A DNA stretch of 36,091 nt, taken from Thermoplasmata archaeon (GTDB lineage: Archaea > Thermoplasmatota > Thermoplasmata > Thermoplasmatales > GCA-001856825). Below the pieces are notes generated by a model. It was not told where the DNA came from. It made no database searches and worked only from the letters and a program-made list of their open reading frames with translations. The stretch spans positions 1-36,091 of the forward strand of contig JAJZYX010000008.1 in the NCBI GenBank assembly GCA_021797855.1. The letters run 5' to 3'. Numbering within the stretch: position 1 is the stretch's first letter; each line of letters begins with the position of its first letter. The position numbers were made by a program, and so were the translations under genes. Below, in pieces: positions 13,579 through 22,226 of the stretch.

Positions 13579-14976
13579 CTAGTCCACTTGGCGGTAACCA
13601 GCGGTAGAGTCGTCGTAATAGGTGAGGCTCCAAATGGAAGGGGCATCTATGGAAAATGGGAGCATATAGCTGCTGTTGAATTGAATTAAGGCCGATTCAT
13701 TTGTTCCGTAAGATAGGTTGTACATCGACCCGTTGAATCTGTATCCTACCATCTGGGTGGAATTCATTGCAGAAGTTTCCATCTGGGTGTAGGCCGCGTA
13801 AAACGGGGAACCATCATAAGCCACACTTGTGTTCCAGTACCTGTACTGATTGTTCACGCTGTAATCTACAACCTGAAACTCAATCAGGCCAGCTTGCTGG
13901 TCGTACTGGATGGTTAAGCCAAGGACCGTGCCATTCGGTGTCTGGAAGCCGGGCATGAAATCAGGGCTTGGATGATTGCTGAAGTACACAGCAATCGCAT
14001 TGTTGTTAGCAACGTACCAGGGGGCGATTTTCCCGTTGGGGTCCAGGTCTATCCCAAGCTGGAAGAAGCCCTTGGAGGTCTGATGCTCCGCCCCGTAGAG
14101 ATTCATCACGTTTATCTGGAAGCTCAGAGTCGAATAGCGAACAACGGACCAGTTATACAGGATAAAATTGGCATGAAGCACGTAGAATGGATTCAGCAGC
14201 TTCACCACCGCTCCGGACCCCTGACCGTATCCTTCCATGTTATTGTATCCGGGGAGAAATACGGACATCCTGTAGGTTGAGAAAATGATGTTGGTAAAGT
14301 ATGTGGTTCCGTTAGATGAAGCTAACTCTATTCCATCATATGAATACCCGATTGGAGCACTTATGTTTGCAAATACGTAGCTGGTATTGTCGACAAATAA
14401 CTGAAGTCGCCACCCGGAACCGGATGAGTTGCTGTAGTTGAACAAATTTCCGCTCACAAGAGTCCAGGTACTTGCACCGTTCAGATTCCTGGATGTCTCG
14501 CTTGCTATGGCGCCATCTAATGCAAAAGTGCTAACATTTACTCTGCCTTCGATGATGGATATTGATGCCACATACCCTCCGTTAGAACCGGTGATCTCAA
14601 ATATCCCCTTGCTGCCATTCGCATCAACGGCAAATTGGAATGACACTGCGCTATCGCCCTTTATCACATTCTTCCCCGAAAAGACGGAGGTCCCCCCGGG
14701 CACCGAGAGGGAGGGCTCCCCGTAATAACTGGGGTCGCTGGTTATGGAGGGGTTCGACGTTCCACTAACTATGGACCACCCGTAGTCCAGATAGCTCCCT
14801 CCGTTTGCAAAATTTGATACAAATGCAAAACTGCCGTTATTGCCAGATATTTGATATGTATCTTGGGATGAGACGGCCGAAGGATGGGTGTTCTTTACTT
14901 CCACCCCTACAAATGTTGCCGAAGAAGCGAGTACTATTATGGAAAGGATGATCACGAGGGTGTTCCTTGGCAGCAC
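13579..14976 (-). CDS. Large exported, probably N-glycosylated surface protein
   Basis: A 465-residue protein with an N-terminal membrane anchor or signal (residues 5-25, LVIILSIIVLASSATFVGV) and an extracytoplasmic remainder rich in Ser, Asn, Gly, Tyr and Thr. More than a dozen N-x-S/T sequons are present (for example NGS, NVS, NYS, NSS, NTS, NIS), as expected for a cell-surface glycoprotein of an archaeon without a wall. The alternating beta pattern suggests concanavalin/LamG-like sandwiches but I cannot assign the family. The start is the GTG at 14976, with a TTAAATTTAG box about 25 bases upstream. The function is unknown; adhesion or carbohydrate binding is a guess. Confidence 0.75.
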   Translation of the reverse strand: MLPRNTLVIILSIIVLASSATFVGVEVKNTHPSAVSSQDTYQISGNNGSFAFVSNFANGGSYLDYGWSIVSGTSNPSITSDPSYYGEPSLSVPGGTSVFSGKNVIKGDSAVSFQFAVDANGSKGIFEITGSNGGYVASISIIEGRVNVSTFALDGAIASETSRNLNGASTWTLVSGNLFNYSNSSGSGWRLQLFVDNTSYVFANISAPIGYSYDGIELASSNGTTYFTNIIFSTYRMSVFLPGYNNMEGYGQGSGAVVKLLNPFYVLHANFILYNWSVVRYSTLSFQINVMNLYGAEHQTSKGFFQLGIDLDPNGKIAPWYVANNNAIAVYFSNHPSPDFMPGFQTPNGTVLGLTIQYDQQAGLIEFQVVDYSVNNQYRYWNTSVAYDGSPFYAAYTQMETSAMNSTQMVGYRFNGSMYNLSYGTNESALIQFNSSYMLPFSIDAPSIWSLTYYDDSTAGYRQVD

Positions 14977-15087
14977 ATAAAAGTTTAAACTAAATTTAAG
15001 ATAAACATTTCGGTTAAAGGATGGACAGGAAAAGGACCTTATATTTCAACCATCCAATGGTAGGCATAAATCAGCAGAAAGGTCCTT

Positions 15088-15270
15088 CTACTCAATCAGG
15101 ATTTCAATTTCGTCGTTTTCGTCCTTCTTGACCTTTATATCTCCTGTGTAACCGCACCTCTTGCAAACGAACGGTACTCTCACGAAGCATCTGTAAGTAA
15201 TTGCTGCCGGCTCCTCTATAGTGAAATTCTTGTACCCGCAGCGGGGGCAGGAGACCAGCAGCGTTTTCAT
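15088..15270 (-). CDS. Small zinc-ribbon protein, 60 aa
   Basis: It has C8-x2-C11 and C36-x2-C39 knuckles, plus C28, around a short beta core, followed by an acidic tail (KKDENDEIEILIE). This is a classic small archaeal zinc ribbon; the partner is unknown. The ATG lies 18 bases after the DUF981 gene, but two T-tracts occupy that gap on the coding strand, so expression would depend on read-through of a likely terminator. Confidence 0.75.
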   Translation of the reverse strand: MKTLLVSCPRCGYKNFTIEEPAAITYRCFVRVPFVCKRCGYTGDIKVKKDENDEIEILIE

Positions 15271-15288
15271 AAAAAAAGGAAAAAAAGT
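15271..15288 (-). terminator. T-tract terminator after the DUF981 gene
   Basis: The minus strand reads two runs of seven T separated by CC, directly after the DUF981 stop codon and directly before the zinc-ribbon ATG. Such U-rich tracts terminate archaeal RNA polymerase without a hairpin. Confidence 0.55.
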
Positions 15289-15888
15289 TTAGGCTCTCGC
15301 CTTGGCGAAATCGACGAGGTGCCCGCCTATTGCGGTAGTTCCGACGTATAGAGTCAGTATGGCAACTCCGAAGAATGCTATCGCGGCAAGAATTGCGACT
15401 ACCTTTACCGCCTTCTTGTTTGGTAGTACTACGAGGGGCGCAACCAGCATTCCCCCAATTCCGGCCCCAAGGTACATCAGCAGAAGCACCAGCGGGCTTG
15501 AAGTCATCCCCAGTTTGTACCCGTCAACGCCGTACACTATTCCGAAGATGCCGGCGAAGAATGCGAATACGCCGGTGAAACTGAGGGAAACGTGCTTTAT
15601 AATCATTAATCCCGTAATAATAGAAACCAATCCCAGGAAGACAAGGGGGTCACCGAACAGCTCTCCGTAAGCTACTGTGAACGGGCTTGGTACTATTATG
15701 CTGTACAGCATCCCGTAGATCATCGAATAAACCCCCGCCCCTATCAGGAAGTAGGCGAAACCTGTGTTCACTTCCGTGTTGTTCTTGTCCAGCAGAAACC
15801 TATAGATTGCGTAACTCCCGAATCCAAAAAACATGATTCCCACTATAAAGAGGTTCGCAGCCAATGGGTCTGTCATCAACCATGCCAT
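15289..15888 (-). CDS. DUF981 family membrane protein
   Basis: A 199-residue, very hydrophobic protein with about six or seven membrane helices. The N-terminal MAWLMTDPLAANLFIVGIMFFGFG and the pattern of helices with YGELFGDPLVFLG match the archaeal DUF981 family, whose function is unknown. GGTGA lies a few bases before the ATG as a ribosome binding site. It is divergent from the ribbon-helix-helix gene at 15999. Confidence 0.8.
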   Translation of the reverse strand: MAWLMTDPLAANLFIVGIMFFGFGSYAIYRFLLDKNNTEVNTGFAYFLIGAGVYSMIYGMLYSIIVPSPFTVAYGELFGDPLVFLGLVSIITGLMIIKHVSLSFTGVFAFFAGIFGIVYGVDGYKLGMTSSPLVLLLMYLGAGIGGMLVAPLVVLPNKKAVKVVAILAAIAFFGVAILTLYVGTTAIGGHLVDFAKARA

Positions 15889-15944
15889 TTTAGGTCACCA
15901 TTTCAAAATTACATCGCCGTATATCACGTATCACGCTCCAGAAT

Positions 15945-15977
15945 TCACAAATGTGAGCAAGTGAACACATTTATACT
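15945..15977 (+). promoter_or_regulatory. Promoter and candidate operator of the RHH gene
   Basis: The palindrome TCACAAATGTGA (15945-15956) is followed by GTGA...TCAC arms that flank the TATA-like TTTATACT (15970-15977). The box is about 25 bases before the ATG at 15999, consistent with a leaderless transcript. TATCACG is directly repeated at 15922-15935. These are possible binding sites for the RHH protein itself. Confidence 0.4.
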
Positions 15978-15998
15978 CACTAGTATTCCCAATACAGG

Positions 15999-16592
15999 AT
16001 GGCAAGACTCAATATCTCCCTGACGAACGAGATGGCCAAGAGGATTCAGGATTCTGCAGACGAGGATGGGAAAACTATAAGCTCGCTGATAACGGAATCA
16101 GTGGACCTGTATCTTCACCTCAAAAAGATGGGCCTCTCAAGAAACCAGCTGATGAAGCTGATGAAATTCCTGGAAGTTATAAAATCGGTGGATGCGGTCC
16201 CGGTCCCAAGCCTACTGCTAGATACCACCCTCAATCTCGCATTAACAAGCTCAGAGGAGAAGATTTTTGATGTTTGGTGCGAAACTGGAAGGATAGCTGG
16301 TGAATTGATAAAGAGCATAGTTCCTGACATAACGCAGCTATCCAATGAATTCAAGGATTATGCAACATTTACCCCCCTCTCGAAGCTGGAGCTGAAGGCG
16401 GACGGTAAGGAAGTTGAACTAATTCTCATGGGGACGGGTTACAGCATGGGGTCAGCGAAGGTTACCGCAAGCGCACTAAGGTGCTTCCTGCAGGTATACG
16501 GGGTAACGAATCTTAGCGAATCAATTTCTGAAGGTTTCGTGAAGGTGAAGGGAATGCTCAAGGAAGGAGCGGATGTCGCCAAAGAGGAATGA
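15999..16592 (+). CDS. Ribbon-helix-helix DNA-binding protein with a C-terminal sensor-like domain
   Basis: A 197-residue protein. Residues 1-45 (ARLNISLTNEMAKRIQDSA..., KTISSLITESVDLYL) form a CopG/Arc-type ribbon-helix-helix DNA-binding domain. Residues 60-197 form an alpha/beta domain containing a well-ordered block (LILMGTGYSMGSAKVTASAL), which may bind a ligand or mediate oligomerisation; I do not recognise it. RHH regulators act as dimers at short palindromes, and such a palindrome lies in the upstream intergenic region, so autoregulation and control of the divergent DUF981 gene are plausible. Confidence 0.7.
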   Translation: MARLNISLTNEMAKRIQDSADEDGKTISSLITESVDLYLHLKKMGLSRNQLMKLMKFLEVIKSVDAVPVPSLLLDTTLNLALTSSEEKIFDVWCETGRIAGELIKSIVPDITQLSNEFKDYATFTPLSKLELKADGKEVELILMGTGYSMGSAKVTASALRCFLQVYGVTNLSESISEGFVKVKGMLKEGADVAKEE

Positions 16593-16653
16593 CAGGTACA
16601 ATTGTTTCTTAAATCAATAAGATACTGCGGATAGACTATATGGGAGAAAAATA

Positions 16654-17697
16654 ATGGCTGAGGTCCGGAAGGAGTTGGGGGAGAGTTTCTCATATGACGA
16701 TGAAGGATTCAGGATGAGCACTCCAGTGATTATAGCTAACTACAAGGCCAAAAGGCTGAAGTCCAGGGATATTGCGGACCTTGGCGCTGGCATAGGTGTG
16801 CAGGCGCTGAACTTTGCTCTGTTTTCTGACAGGGTAATCGCGGTGGAAAGGGATGCCGCGAGGATAGAATACCTCAGGAAGAATGCAGCTATTATGGGTG
16901 CTGGAAACCTGGAGATAATCCATGGAGATTCACTGGATAGGGAGACGGTAAAAAAGATAGGGAAAGTGGAGACTGTTCACTCCGACCCCTCCAGGTCAAA
17001 GGCAGGGGAAAGGTGGAGTTTTGAAGACCTGTCTCCAAACCCCTTGAGCATAGTGAAGGCATACAACTGCGACAAATTTTCCTTCGATCTTCCCGCGACA
17101 TTCCCTCAGGAGGATATTCCCGGGGACTGGGAGGTAGAGTACATCTCTCTCTTCGGCGAATTGAAGCGGCTAAGCACTTACGGAGGGAGCGCAAGGATTT
17201 TTCACAAGAGCGCAGTAGCCCTTCCCGAGGAGGAAAGGGTAACAGGAGGGGGGGAGAGCCACTCGAAAGGGGAATTAGTGAGGAAAGTTCCGTTGGGTCT
17301 TATATATGACTTGGACGGCTCGTTGTCAAGGGCAGGGCTCGTGCTGGATTTTATCCACGAAAAAGATGGGCTTTTCCTTATCCATGAGGACAGGCAGAAC
17401 GTCTTTCTCACTTCCGAGGTTCAAATGAGAAGCGCGTTCCTGAGAAAGTGCTACCGGATTGTGGATTCAGCGAGAAGTATGAATGAAGTGAAGTCCCTCC
17501 TGAGAAAACATAGAGCCGGAAAGGTGGTGATAAGGAGGTCCATGGACCCAAAGAGGTACTACGATGAAAAGAGGCGGCTGGAGGAAGATCTCGTTGGGGG
17601 CAAAATATTGTATCTTTTTGAATTCAGCGGCATCTTTTACTTGGCAGAAAGGATGAAGGATGGGAGTGAATTCAAACAGCTGAAAGCTAAGTTATAA
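16654..17697 (+). CDS. SAM-dependent methyltransferase with THUMP-like C-terminus
   Basis: A 347-residue class I methyltransferase. Motif I is DLGAGIG (42-48), an acidic VERD follows at the second strand, and motif IV is H-S-D-P-S-R (109-114), like the D-P-x-R of the bacterial and archaeal THUMP-like methyltransferases. The C-terminal half (about 220-347) looks like the THUMP-like domain that accompanies them. The substrate is probably RNA, but this is family-level inference. It precedes the FAD oxidoreductase by about 20 bases on the same strand, so they may be co-transcribed. Confidence 0.75.
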   Translation: MAEVRKELGESFSYDDEGFRMSTPVIIANYKAKRLKSRDIADLGAGIGVQALNFALFSDRVIAVERDAARIEYLRKNAAIMGAGNLEIIHGDSLDRETVKKIGKVETVHSDPSRSKAGERWSFEDLSPNPLSIVKAYNCDKFSFDLPATFPQEDIPGDWEVEYISLFGELKRLSTYGGSARIFHKSAVALPEEERVTGGGESHSKGELVRKVPLGLIYDLDGSLSRAGLVLDFIHEKDGLFLIHEDRQNVFLTSEVQMRSAFLRKCYRIVDSARSMNEVKSLLRKHRAGKVVIRRSMDPKRYYDEKRRLEEDLVGGKILYLFEFSGIFYLAERMKDGSEFKQLKAKL

Positions 17698-17720
17698 TAA
17701 GGGAGAGCATTCATAAAGTG

Positions 17721-18920
17721 ATGGATGCAGATTTCGATTTTGCGATTGTTGGGGCTGGCAGCACGGGAACCAGCATCGCCTACTATCTTAGAAGATTTGG
17801 CACGCGGGTCCTTCTCCTGGACCAGAGGGGAATCGCCGGGGGGAACACCTCAAAATCCAGCGCCCTGATAAGAACCCACTACAGCAATGAGCTCATTGCT
17901 GCCATGGCCAAGTACTCTTTTGATGTGATATCAAACTTTGATTCGATCGGCTTCTCAGGTTTTCACCAACCCGGGATGTTCTTCCCGTTCGACGAGGATT
18001 ACAGGGAAACTGCGATGGAGAACGTTGAGATGCTCAGGCGGCTGGGAATAGAGGAGGTGGAGATTCCTCCCGAGAACATAAGGACCTATTTCCCTGGGAC
18101 CAAACTCGACGGATTTGACTACGTAATATTTGAGCCACACAGCGGTTATGCGGACCCTGTGGCAGTTTCAAACTCATTTGCTGAGGCAGCAAGGAAAGAG
18201 GGTGTGAAGATTGTGCCAGGAAAGGAGGTCAATAGGGTAGAATCCGGCAGGGGTGGAAACAAACTGCACATGGGAGACGGGTCGACGATATCCTCAAAGA
18301 AGGTGATCCTTGCAACCAATGTCTGGACCAATAAGCTTCTAGGGGACTCAGGAGTTTCCCGGGACAGGCTCCTTCCAATTACAGCATCCCTCCACTCCGT
18401 CATATACCTCAGAAGGCCAGAACTTTACCAGGGGGAGAAACCAATACTGTGGGACCCTCCGAATCTTGCATACTATAAGATGGAAGGTACCTCCCTTCTC
18501 GCTCTTGGTAGCCTTGATCCGGAAATAGACAACAGGCCGGTGGATATCTATAGCAACCTTCCAGAGGCAGCAGAATACGATTACATAGAGGACTACGTAG
18601 CCAGATTGATTGACAGGATACCTGGAATGGGTGGGGCAACAGTCGTATCGTCTGTCACTGGGCTTTACGACATGACGCCAGACGGTCAGGCAATAATATC
18701 CCCACTTGACTATCTGGGATTTGACGATGTTTATGTCTGCGCCGGCCTCAGCGGACATGGTTTCAAGTTGTCGCCTGCATATGGACTTATAACATCAGAA
18801 ATGGTGACAGGAATAGACCCAGAAAGGGCAAGGTTTGACTGGAGGAATTTCAGTCCTGCCCGCTTCAGGGAAGGGAGACTGTTGGCTTCCCGCTACAGTA
18901 AGATAGGGACAATTTACTGA
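17721..18920 (+). CDS. FAD-dependent oxidoreductase, DAO (sarcosine/proline dehydrogenase-like) family
   Basis: A 399-residue enzyme. The N-terminal Rossmann motif FAIVGAGSTGTSIAYYL binds FAD, and GGNTSKSSALIRTHY is the usual second part of the DAO-family FAD site. The C-terminal segment (SVTGLYDMTPDGQAIISP, CAGLSGHGFKLSPAYG) matches sarcosine oxidase beta / proline dehydrogenase-like proteins. The substrate is an amine or amino/imino acid. The start is the ATG at 17721; a GTG immediately before it is in frame. The gene is convergent with an ornithine-cyclodeaminase family gene and an APC permease, which suggests an amino- or imino-acid catabolic module. Confidence 0.88.
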   Translation: MDADFDFAIVGAGSTGTSIAYYLRRFGTRVLLLDQRGIAGGNTSKSSALIRTHYSNELIAAMAKYSFDVISNFDSIGFSGFHQPGMFFPFDEDYRETAMENVEMLRRLGIEEVEIPPENIRTYFPGTKLDGFDYVIFEPHSGYADPVAVSNSFAEAARKEGVKIVPGKEVNRVESGRGGNKLHMGDGSTISSKKVILATNVWTNKLLGDSGVSRDRLLPITASLHSVIYLRRPELYQGEKPILWDPPNLAYYKMEGTSLLALGSLDPEIDNRPVDIYSNLPEAAEYDYIEDYVARLIDRIPGMGGATVVSSVTGLYDMTPDGQAIISPLDYLGFDDVYVCAGLSGHGFKLSPAYGLITSEMVTGIDPERARFDWRNFSPARFREGRLLASRYSKIGTIY

Positions 18921-18957
18921 TGCCGCTGCAAACCACTCAATGATCGGATCACAACAT

Positions 18958-19881
18958 TCATTGAAGGAATTGGGAATAGATGAACATCGCCACTGCAAGA
19001 TCTTCAATGCCTACACCTATAGACTTGAAGTAGGCCCCATCTCTATGCCCTTTACGGTTGATCTTTGCATCTCCTGCAACCAGCCCCGCAAGCTCGTTAA
19101 TATCCTCCCTTCTCAGGCAGCCTGAGGACAAGACATCCACGATCTCCCCGGTAGCTACGGAGGTCTCTTCGAGAGAGTCGACGGCGACAACCTTGGAGGC
19201 GCATATCACTGATTTGTCCACCTCTCGCATCGATGGCGTGTAGCTTCCAATGGAGTTGACGTAGCATCTCTCATCCACGTACTCCGAATTGATGACAGGG
19301 TGATCTGAGGTAGTTGCGGTCAATAGTATGTCTGCCTCCCTGAAATCTCCTCCGACCGTCTCTGGAGTGGACGTCTCAAGACCCAGCTTGTCCTCTATTT
19401 CCCTGGAGAGTAAAGTCTGTTTTTGAATGTTGGTGTCGTATATAATGACCCTCTTAATGGACCTGACCTGGGAGATTGCATTGATCTGTTCAGAGGCCTG
19501 GTACCCTGCCCCGATGCACCCCAGCACCCTGGAATCTTTCCTTGAGAGGATCTCTGTAGCGAGTGCAGAAGCGGCAGCAGTCCTTATCCGAGTCAGCTTC
19601 CTTCCTGGGAATAAAGCTAGAATTTCTGAGCTCCTTGTGGAGAAGAGTGAGACCAAAAAATCAATTTTTCCGCCGTAGAAGTACTGCTTTACAGCACCCA
19701 TTTCCCTTTCCTGGTCGATCCCCCCCATAAGGTCCAGTATCCCTTCGCTCGTCTCGAGCCTCTTCCTGTACAGGTTCTTGGACGTACCGTTCCTTAAGCC
19801 AAGGAACTGCTTCCTAAGCTCTTCCGCCAGGACTCTGTAGTCCTGGCTATCCGGGATGTCAGCCTCGCTAATGATCCTCAT
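18958..19881 (-). CDS. Ornithine cyclodeaminase / mu-crystallin family protein
   Basis: A 307-residue protein. The NAD(P)-binding motif is GCIGAGYQASEQINAI, preceded by LTRIRTAAASALATEIL, a hallmark of the family. DILLTATTSDHPVI and VNSIGSY also fit. Members include ornithine cyclodeaminase, alanine dehydrogenase, ketimine reductases and delta-1-pyrroline-2-carboxylate reductase; sequence alone does not separate them. It lies 10 bases downstream of the APC permease on the same strand (operon) and is convergent with the FAD oxidoreductase, which favours amino/imino-acid metabolism. Confidence 0.85.
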   Translation of the reverse strand: MRIISEADIPDSQDYRVLAEELRKQFLGLRNGTSKNLYRKRLETSEGILDLMGGIDQEREMGAVKQYFYGGKIDFLVSLFSTRSSEILALFPGRKLTRIRTAAASALATEILSRKDSRVLGCIGAGYQASEQINAISQVRSIKRVIIYDTNIQKQTLLSREIEDKLGLETSTPETVGGDFREADILLTATTSDHPVINSEYVDERCYVNSIGSYTPSMREVDKSVICASKVVAVDSLEETSVATGEIVDVLSSGCLRREDINELAGLVAGDAKINRKGHRDGAYFKSIGVGIEDLAVAMFIYSQFLQ

Positions 19882-19891
19882 ATCCCCAGGC

Positions 19892-21493
19892 TTACTTTGC
19901 AGATGTCACCGACATTTCGACGTCGGCCCTGTACTCAGGGACCTCCAGTTTCTTCTTTAGGCCAGAGATTATCCCGAGGGGGAAGAACACTGCGAGGGAA
20001 ACCACCACGGTTATGGCAGTCGCATCGTAGAAAGAAATTAGGTTTAGAGCTCCATCGCTGCCAATGTAAGTCATGAACAGCAGGAATGCTATGTAAAAGA
20101 TGTACCACAGGGAATTCGGGAAATTTTTCAGGTCTCTCTTCCAGGTCCCCCTAACGGCAGGCAGGATGAGTCCGAACAGTATGACTGCACCAAGGAGGAT
20201 GAGAACTGCATAATAGACCGTAATCCATCCGCTCCAGAATATGATGAGTGCCGCAGAGGCAAATCCAATGGGTGCGATGACGTATCCTCCAGGCATTCTC
20301 CATCTTGTCTCTCCCTGCCTCCTCGAAACCACAAGGGCTACTGGATTCACGGAGAACCCAAGGTATCCTGCAACGACAGCATCTTCAATGAGCGTGTATA
20401 TGTTCGGGAGAGGAGCGGCAAGGAACGCTAGGAATGCTCCAACTGCAGCCATAATAATGATTGCCCAGTATGGGATCACGAATCTTTTGTGAAGGAATTT
20501 TGTTATTCTCGGCATTATCTGTGTCCTGCTCATGGCGTATATTATCCTTGAACCGCCGCCCAGGTAAATGTACCCTACCACAAAGGGGCCGATCACACCG
20601 ACTATCAGGGTGAGAACAAGAAGGAATCCTGCGTTGTAGTCGTGCGACATAGTTATGAAGGGATTTCCAGATATGGATGATACCGCTGCCCAGTTTCCTG
20701 GAGTAATCCCGAGTTTTGCCCAGTCTATCCCCCCTACGAACACGAGGTCGAACAGGAGGTAGATTAGAAGTTGACCCACTACCACTATCACTATGGCGAG
20801 GGGCAACCGCTTGTAATTCTTCGCCTCTTCTGCATAGTCAGGAAGCACCCTGATGCCCCCGAAAGCGAACATCGCAAATGGCGTTGCGGCAAAGATTCCG
20901 GCTGCACCGAACGGGGCTACCCCCCCGTAGATGGAAAAGTTGACTGCGTGGAAGACGACTGCTGCAAGGCCAAAAGCCACGGCCAGATAGAAGATGAGCT
21001 TAACGATTCCTATGTAGAATGTGGATTTGCCAAAGGCTTTAGTACCAAAGTAATTGAACGGTATCATTATCAGAAGGAGGAGAACAGCAAGAGCAGCACC
21101 TGCTAAAGTTGGAAAACCGCTGGCTGTCACGAGCGAGGGGTAGAAGATAGTCAGGCCGTATACGATGGCGAAAGCTTCTATGGGTGCGATGAAGAGATAC
21201 CAGATCAGGTCAGCAAAGGAATTAATTAGGTTTGTAAACCAACCGTGCGTATACAGCGCATATCTTGAGGGTCCCCCTGCCTCAGGATAAGTCGCAGATA
21301 GCTCCACGTAAGTGAGCCCAATAAAAAGATAGAAAATTCCGCCGAGCAGCCAGGATAGCACACTTGCGGGTCCGGCTATACCCGTCATAGCCGCACTGGA
21401 AAAGAGAACTCCCGTACCCACTGCTCCAACGATTCCAAGTATCACAAGGTCGGCGAACGACAGCTCCTTCTTAAGATGCAGATTTTCTGACAC
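19892..21493 (-). CDS. APC-family amino acid permease
   Basis: A 533-residue transporter with about 12 membrane helices. The first helix contains LGIVGAVGTGVLFSSAA, the APC consensus of substrate binding, and YPEAGGPSRYA follows in helix 3. The start is GTG at 21493: TTTAAGTA at 21514-21522 (minus strand) lies about 25 bases upstream and would start transcription on this GTG. A longer frame runs up to 21676 but its extra 61 residues do not look like membrane protein and would cover the promoter. It imports amino acids by cation symport or exchange and shares an operon with the ornithine-cyclodeaminase family gene. Confidence 0.9.
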   Translation of the reverse strand: MSENLHLKKELSFADLVILGIVGAVGTGVLFSSAAMTGIAGPASVLSWLLGGIFYLFIGLTYVELSATYPEAGGPSRYALYTHGWFTNLINSFADLIWYLFIAPIEAFAIVYGLTIFYPSLVTASGFPTLAGAALAVLLLLIMIPFNYFGTKAFGKSTFYIGIVKLIFYLAVAFGLAAVVFHAVNFSIYGGVAPFGAAGIFAATPFAMFAFGGIRVLPDYAEEAKNYKRLPLAIVIVVVGQLLIYLLFDLVFVGGIDWAKLGITPGNWAAVSSISGNPFITMSHDYNAGFLLVLTLIVGVIGPFVVGYIYLGGGSRIIYAMSRTQIMPRITKFLHKRFVIPYWAIIIMAAVGAFLAFLAAPLPNIYTLIEDAVVAGYLGFSVNPVALVVSRRQGETRWRMPGGYVIAPIGFASAALIIFWSGWITVYYAVLILLGAVILFGLILPAVRGTWKRDLKNFPNSLWYIFYIAFLLFMTYIGSDGALNLISFYDATAITVVVSLAVFFPLGIISGLKKKLEVPEYRADVEMSVTSAK

Positions 21494-21513
21494 AGATAAA
21501 ATTAATTCTGTAG

Positions 21514-21522
21514 TACTTAAAC
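21514..21522 (-). promoter_or_regulatory. TATA box of the permease operon
   Basis: The minus strand reads TTTAAGTAC here, centred 25 bases before the GTG at 21493. It supports a leaderless mRNA and settles the start codon. Confidence 0.6.
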
Positions 21523-21678
21523 ATTTTGAGGCAGCTAATATACGAGGGCCGCCGATCAATCGCATGAATTTGTTGGTGGAGTGCCGGACGTATAGAGGAG
21601 AAGGCAAAGCATGATGAAGGGAGTTGACACAGATGACAACCTTTGAAAAGGTTAAATGATATGGAAAGTTAACCACCT

Positions 21679-22092
21679 ATGAAGCCAAGGGATATGCCTA
21701 TAAGGGAACTGATTGAAAAGCTGAAGGAGGAGCATGCTGCCCTCCCAGGGATAATTGACGACGCCGTGATCACATACAAAACGGGCAACCTCAGCGGTGC
21801 CTTTCCGGTGATAGCTGAAGTCAGGGAAACATTGTCACAGCACATAATAGACGAGGAGGGAACGCTTCTGAAATTCCTGATAGAGAAGATTGGGAAGGGG
21901 TCATCCGAGCCCTACATCAAGATACTGCAGGATCACCCGAAGATCATGAAACTGGTGGAGCAGTCGGTGGAATCCACCTACACCGGATGGACAGAAACCG
22001 AGACCGATCTGAACTTGCTTAAAGAGGCTCTCGCCAATCACCACAAGCAGGAAGAAGAGGAGCTCTATCCCAAGGTCATCTCCCTCCTGTGA
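21679..22092 (+). CDS. Hemerythrin-like (HHE) protein
   Basis: A 137-residue four-helix protein with the ligand pattern of hemerythrins: H19 (EEHAAL), H55 and E59 (QHIIDEE), H86 (LQDHPKIM), H121/H122 and E126 (NHHKQEEEE). The domain binds a di-iron site and senses or carries O2, NO or iron. It is 137 residues long, close to the usual single-domain size. It sits about 130 bases upstream of the rpS12 cluster, which has its own promoter, and it is divergent from the permease. Confidence 0.85.
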   Translation: MKPRDMPIRELIEKLKEEHAALPGIIDDAVITYKTGNLSGAFPVIAEVRETLSQHIIDEEGTLLKFLIEKIGKGSSEPYIKILQDHPKIMKLVEQSVESTYTGWTETETDLNLLKEALANHHKQEEEELYPKVISLL

Positions 22093-22179
22093 TCTTTTGA
22101 ATTATCATTACAGTTTTCAACTGAAAATTACGCAAAAATGCTGTGGGATGTGATTACCCTCCGGTAGCCCATAGGCATA

Positions 22180-22187
22180 TTTTTATA
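22180..22187 (+). promoter_or_regulatory. TATA box of the rpS12 operon
   Basis: TTTTTATACGG lies 25-30 bases before a likely start site at about 22210, followed by a GAGGTGA ribosome binding site at 22215-22221. The same TTTATACGG core appears upstream of EF-1A at 26206-26214. Confidence 0.6.
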
Positions 22188-22226
22188 CGGCTTCACCATT
22201 TTGAAAGGCACCTTGAGGTGAACAGA

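Noticed and set aside
21494-21676. 61-residue N-terminal extension of the APC permease
   Set aside because: It covers a TATA box and has no membrane-protein or signal character; GTG 21493 is the better start.
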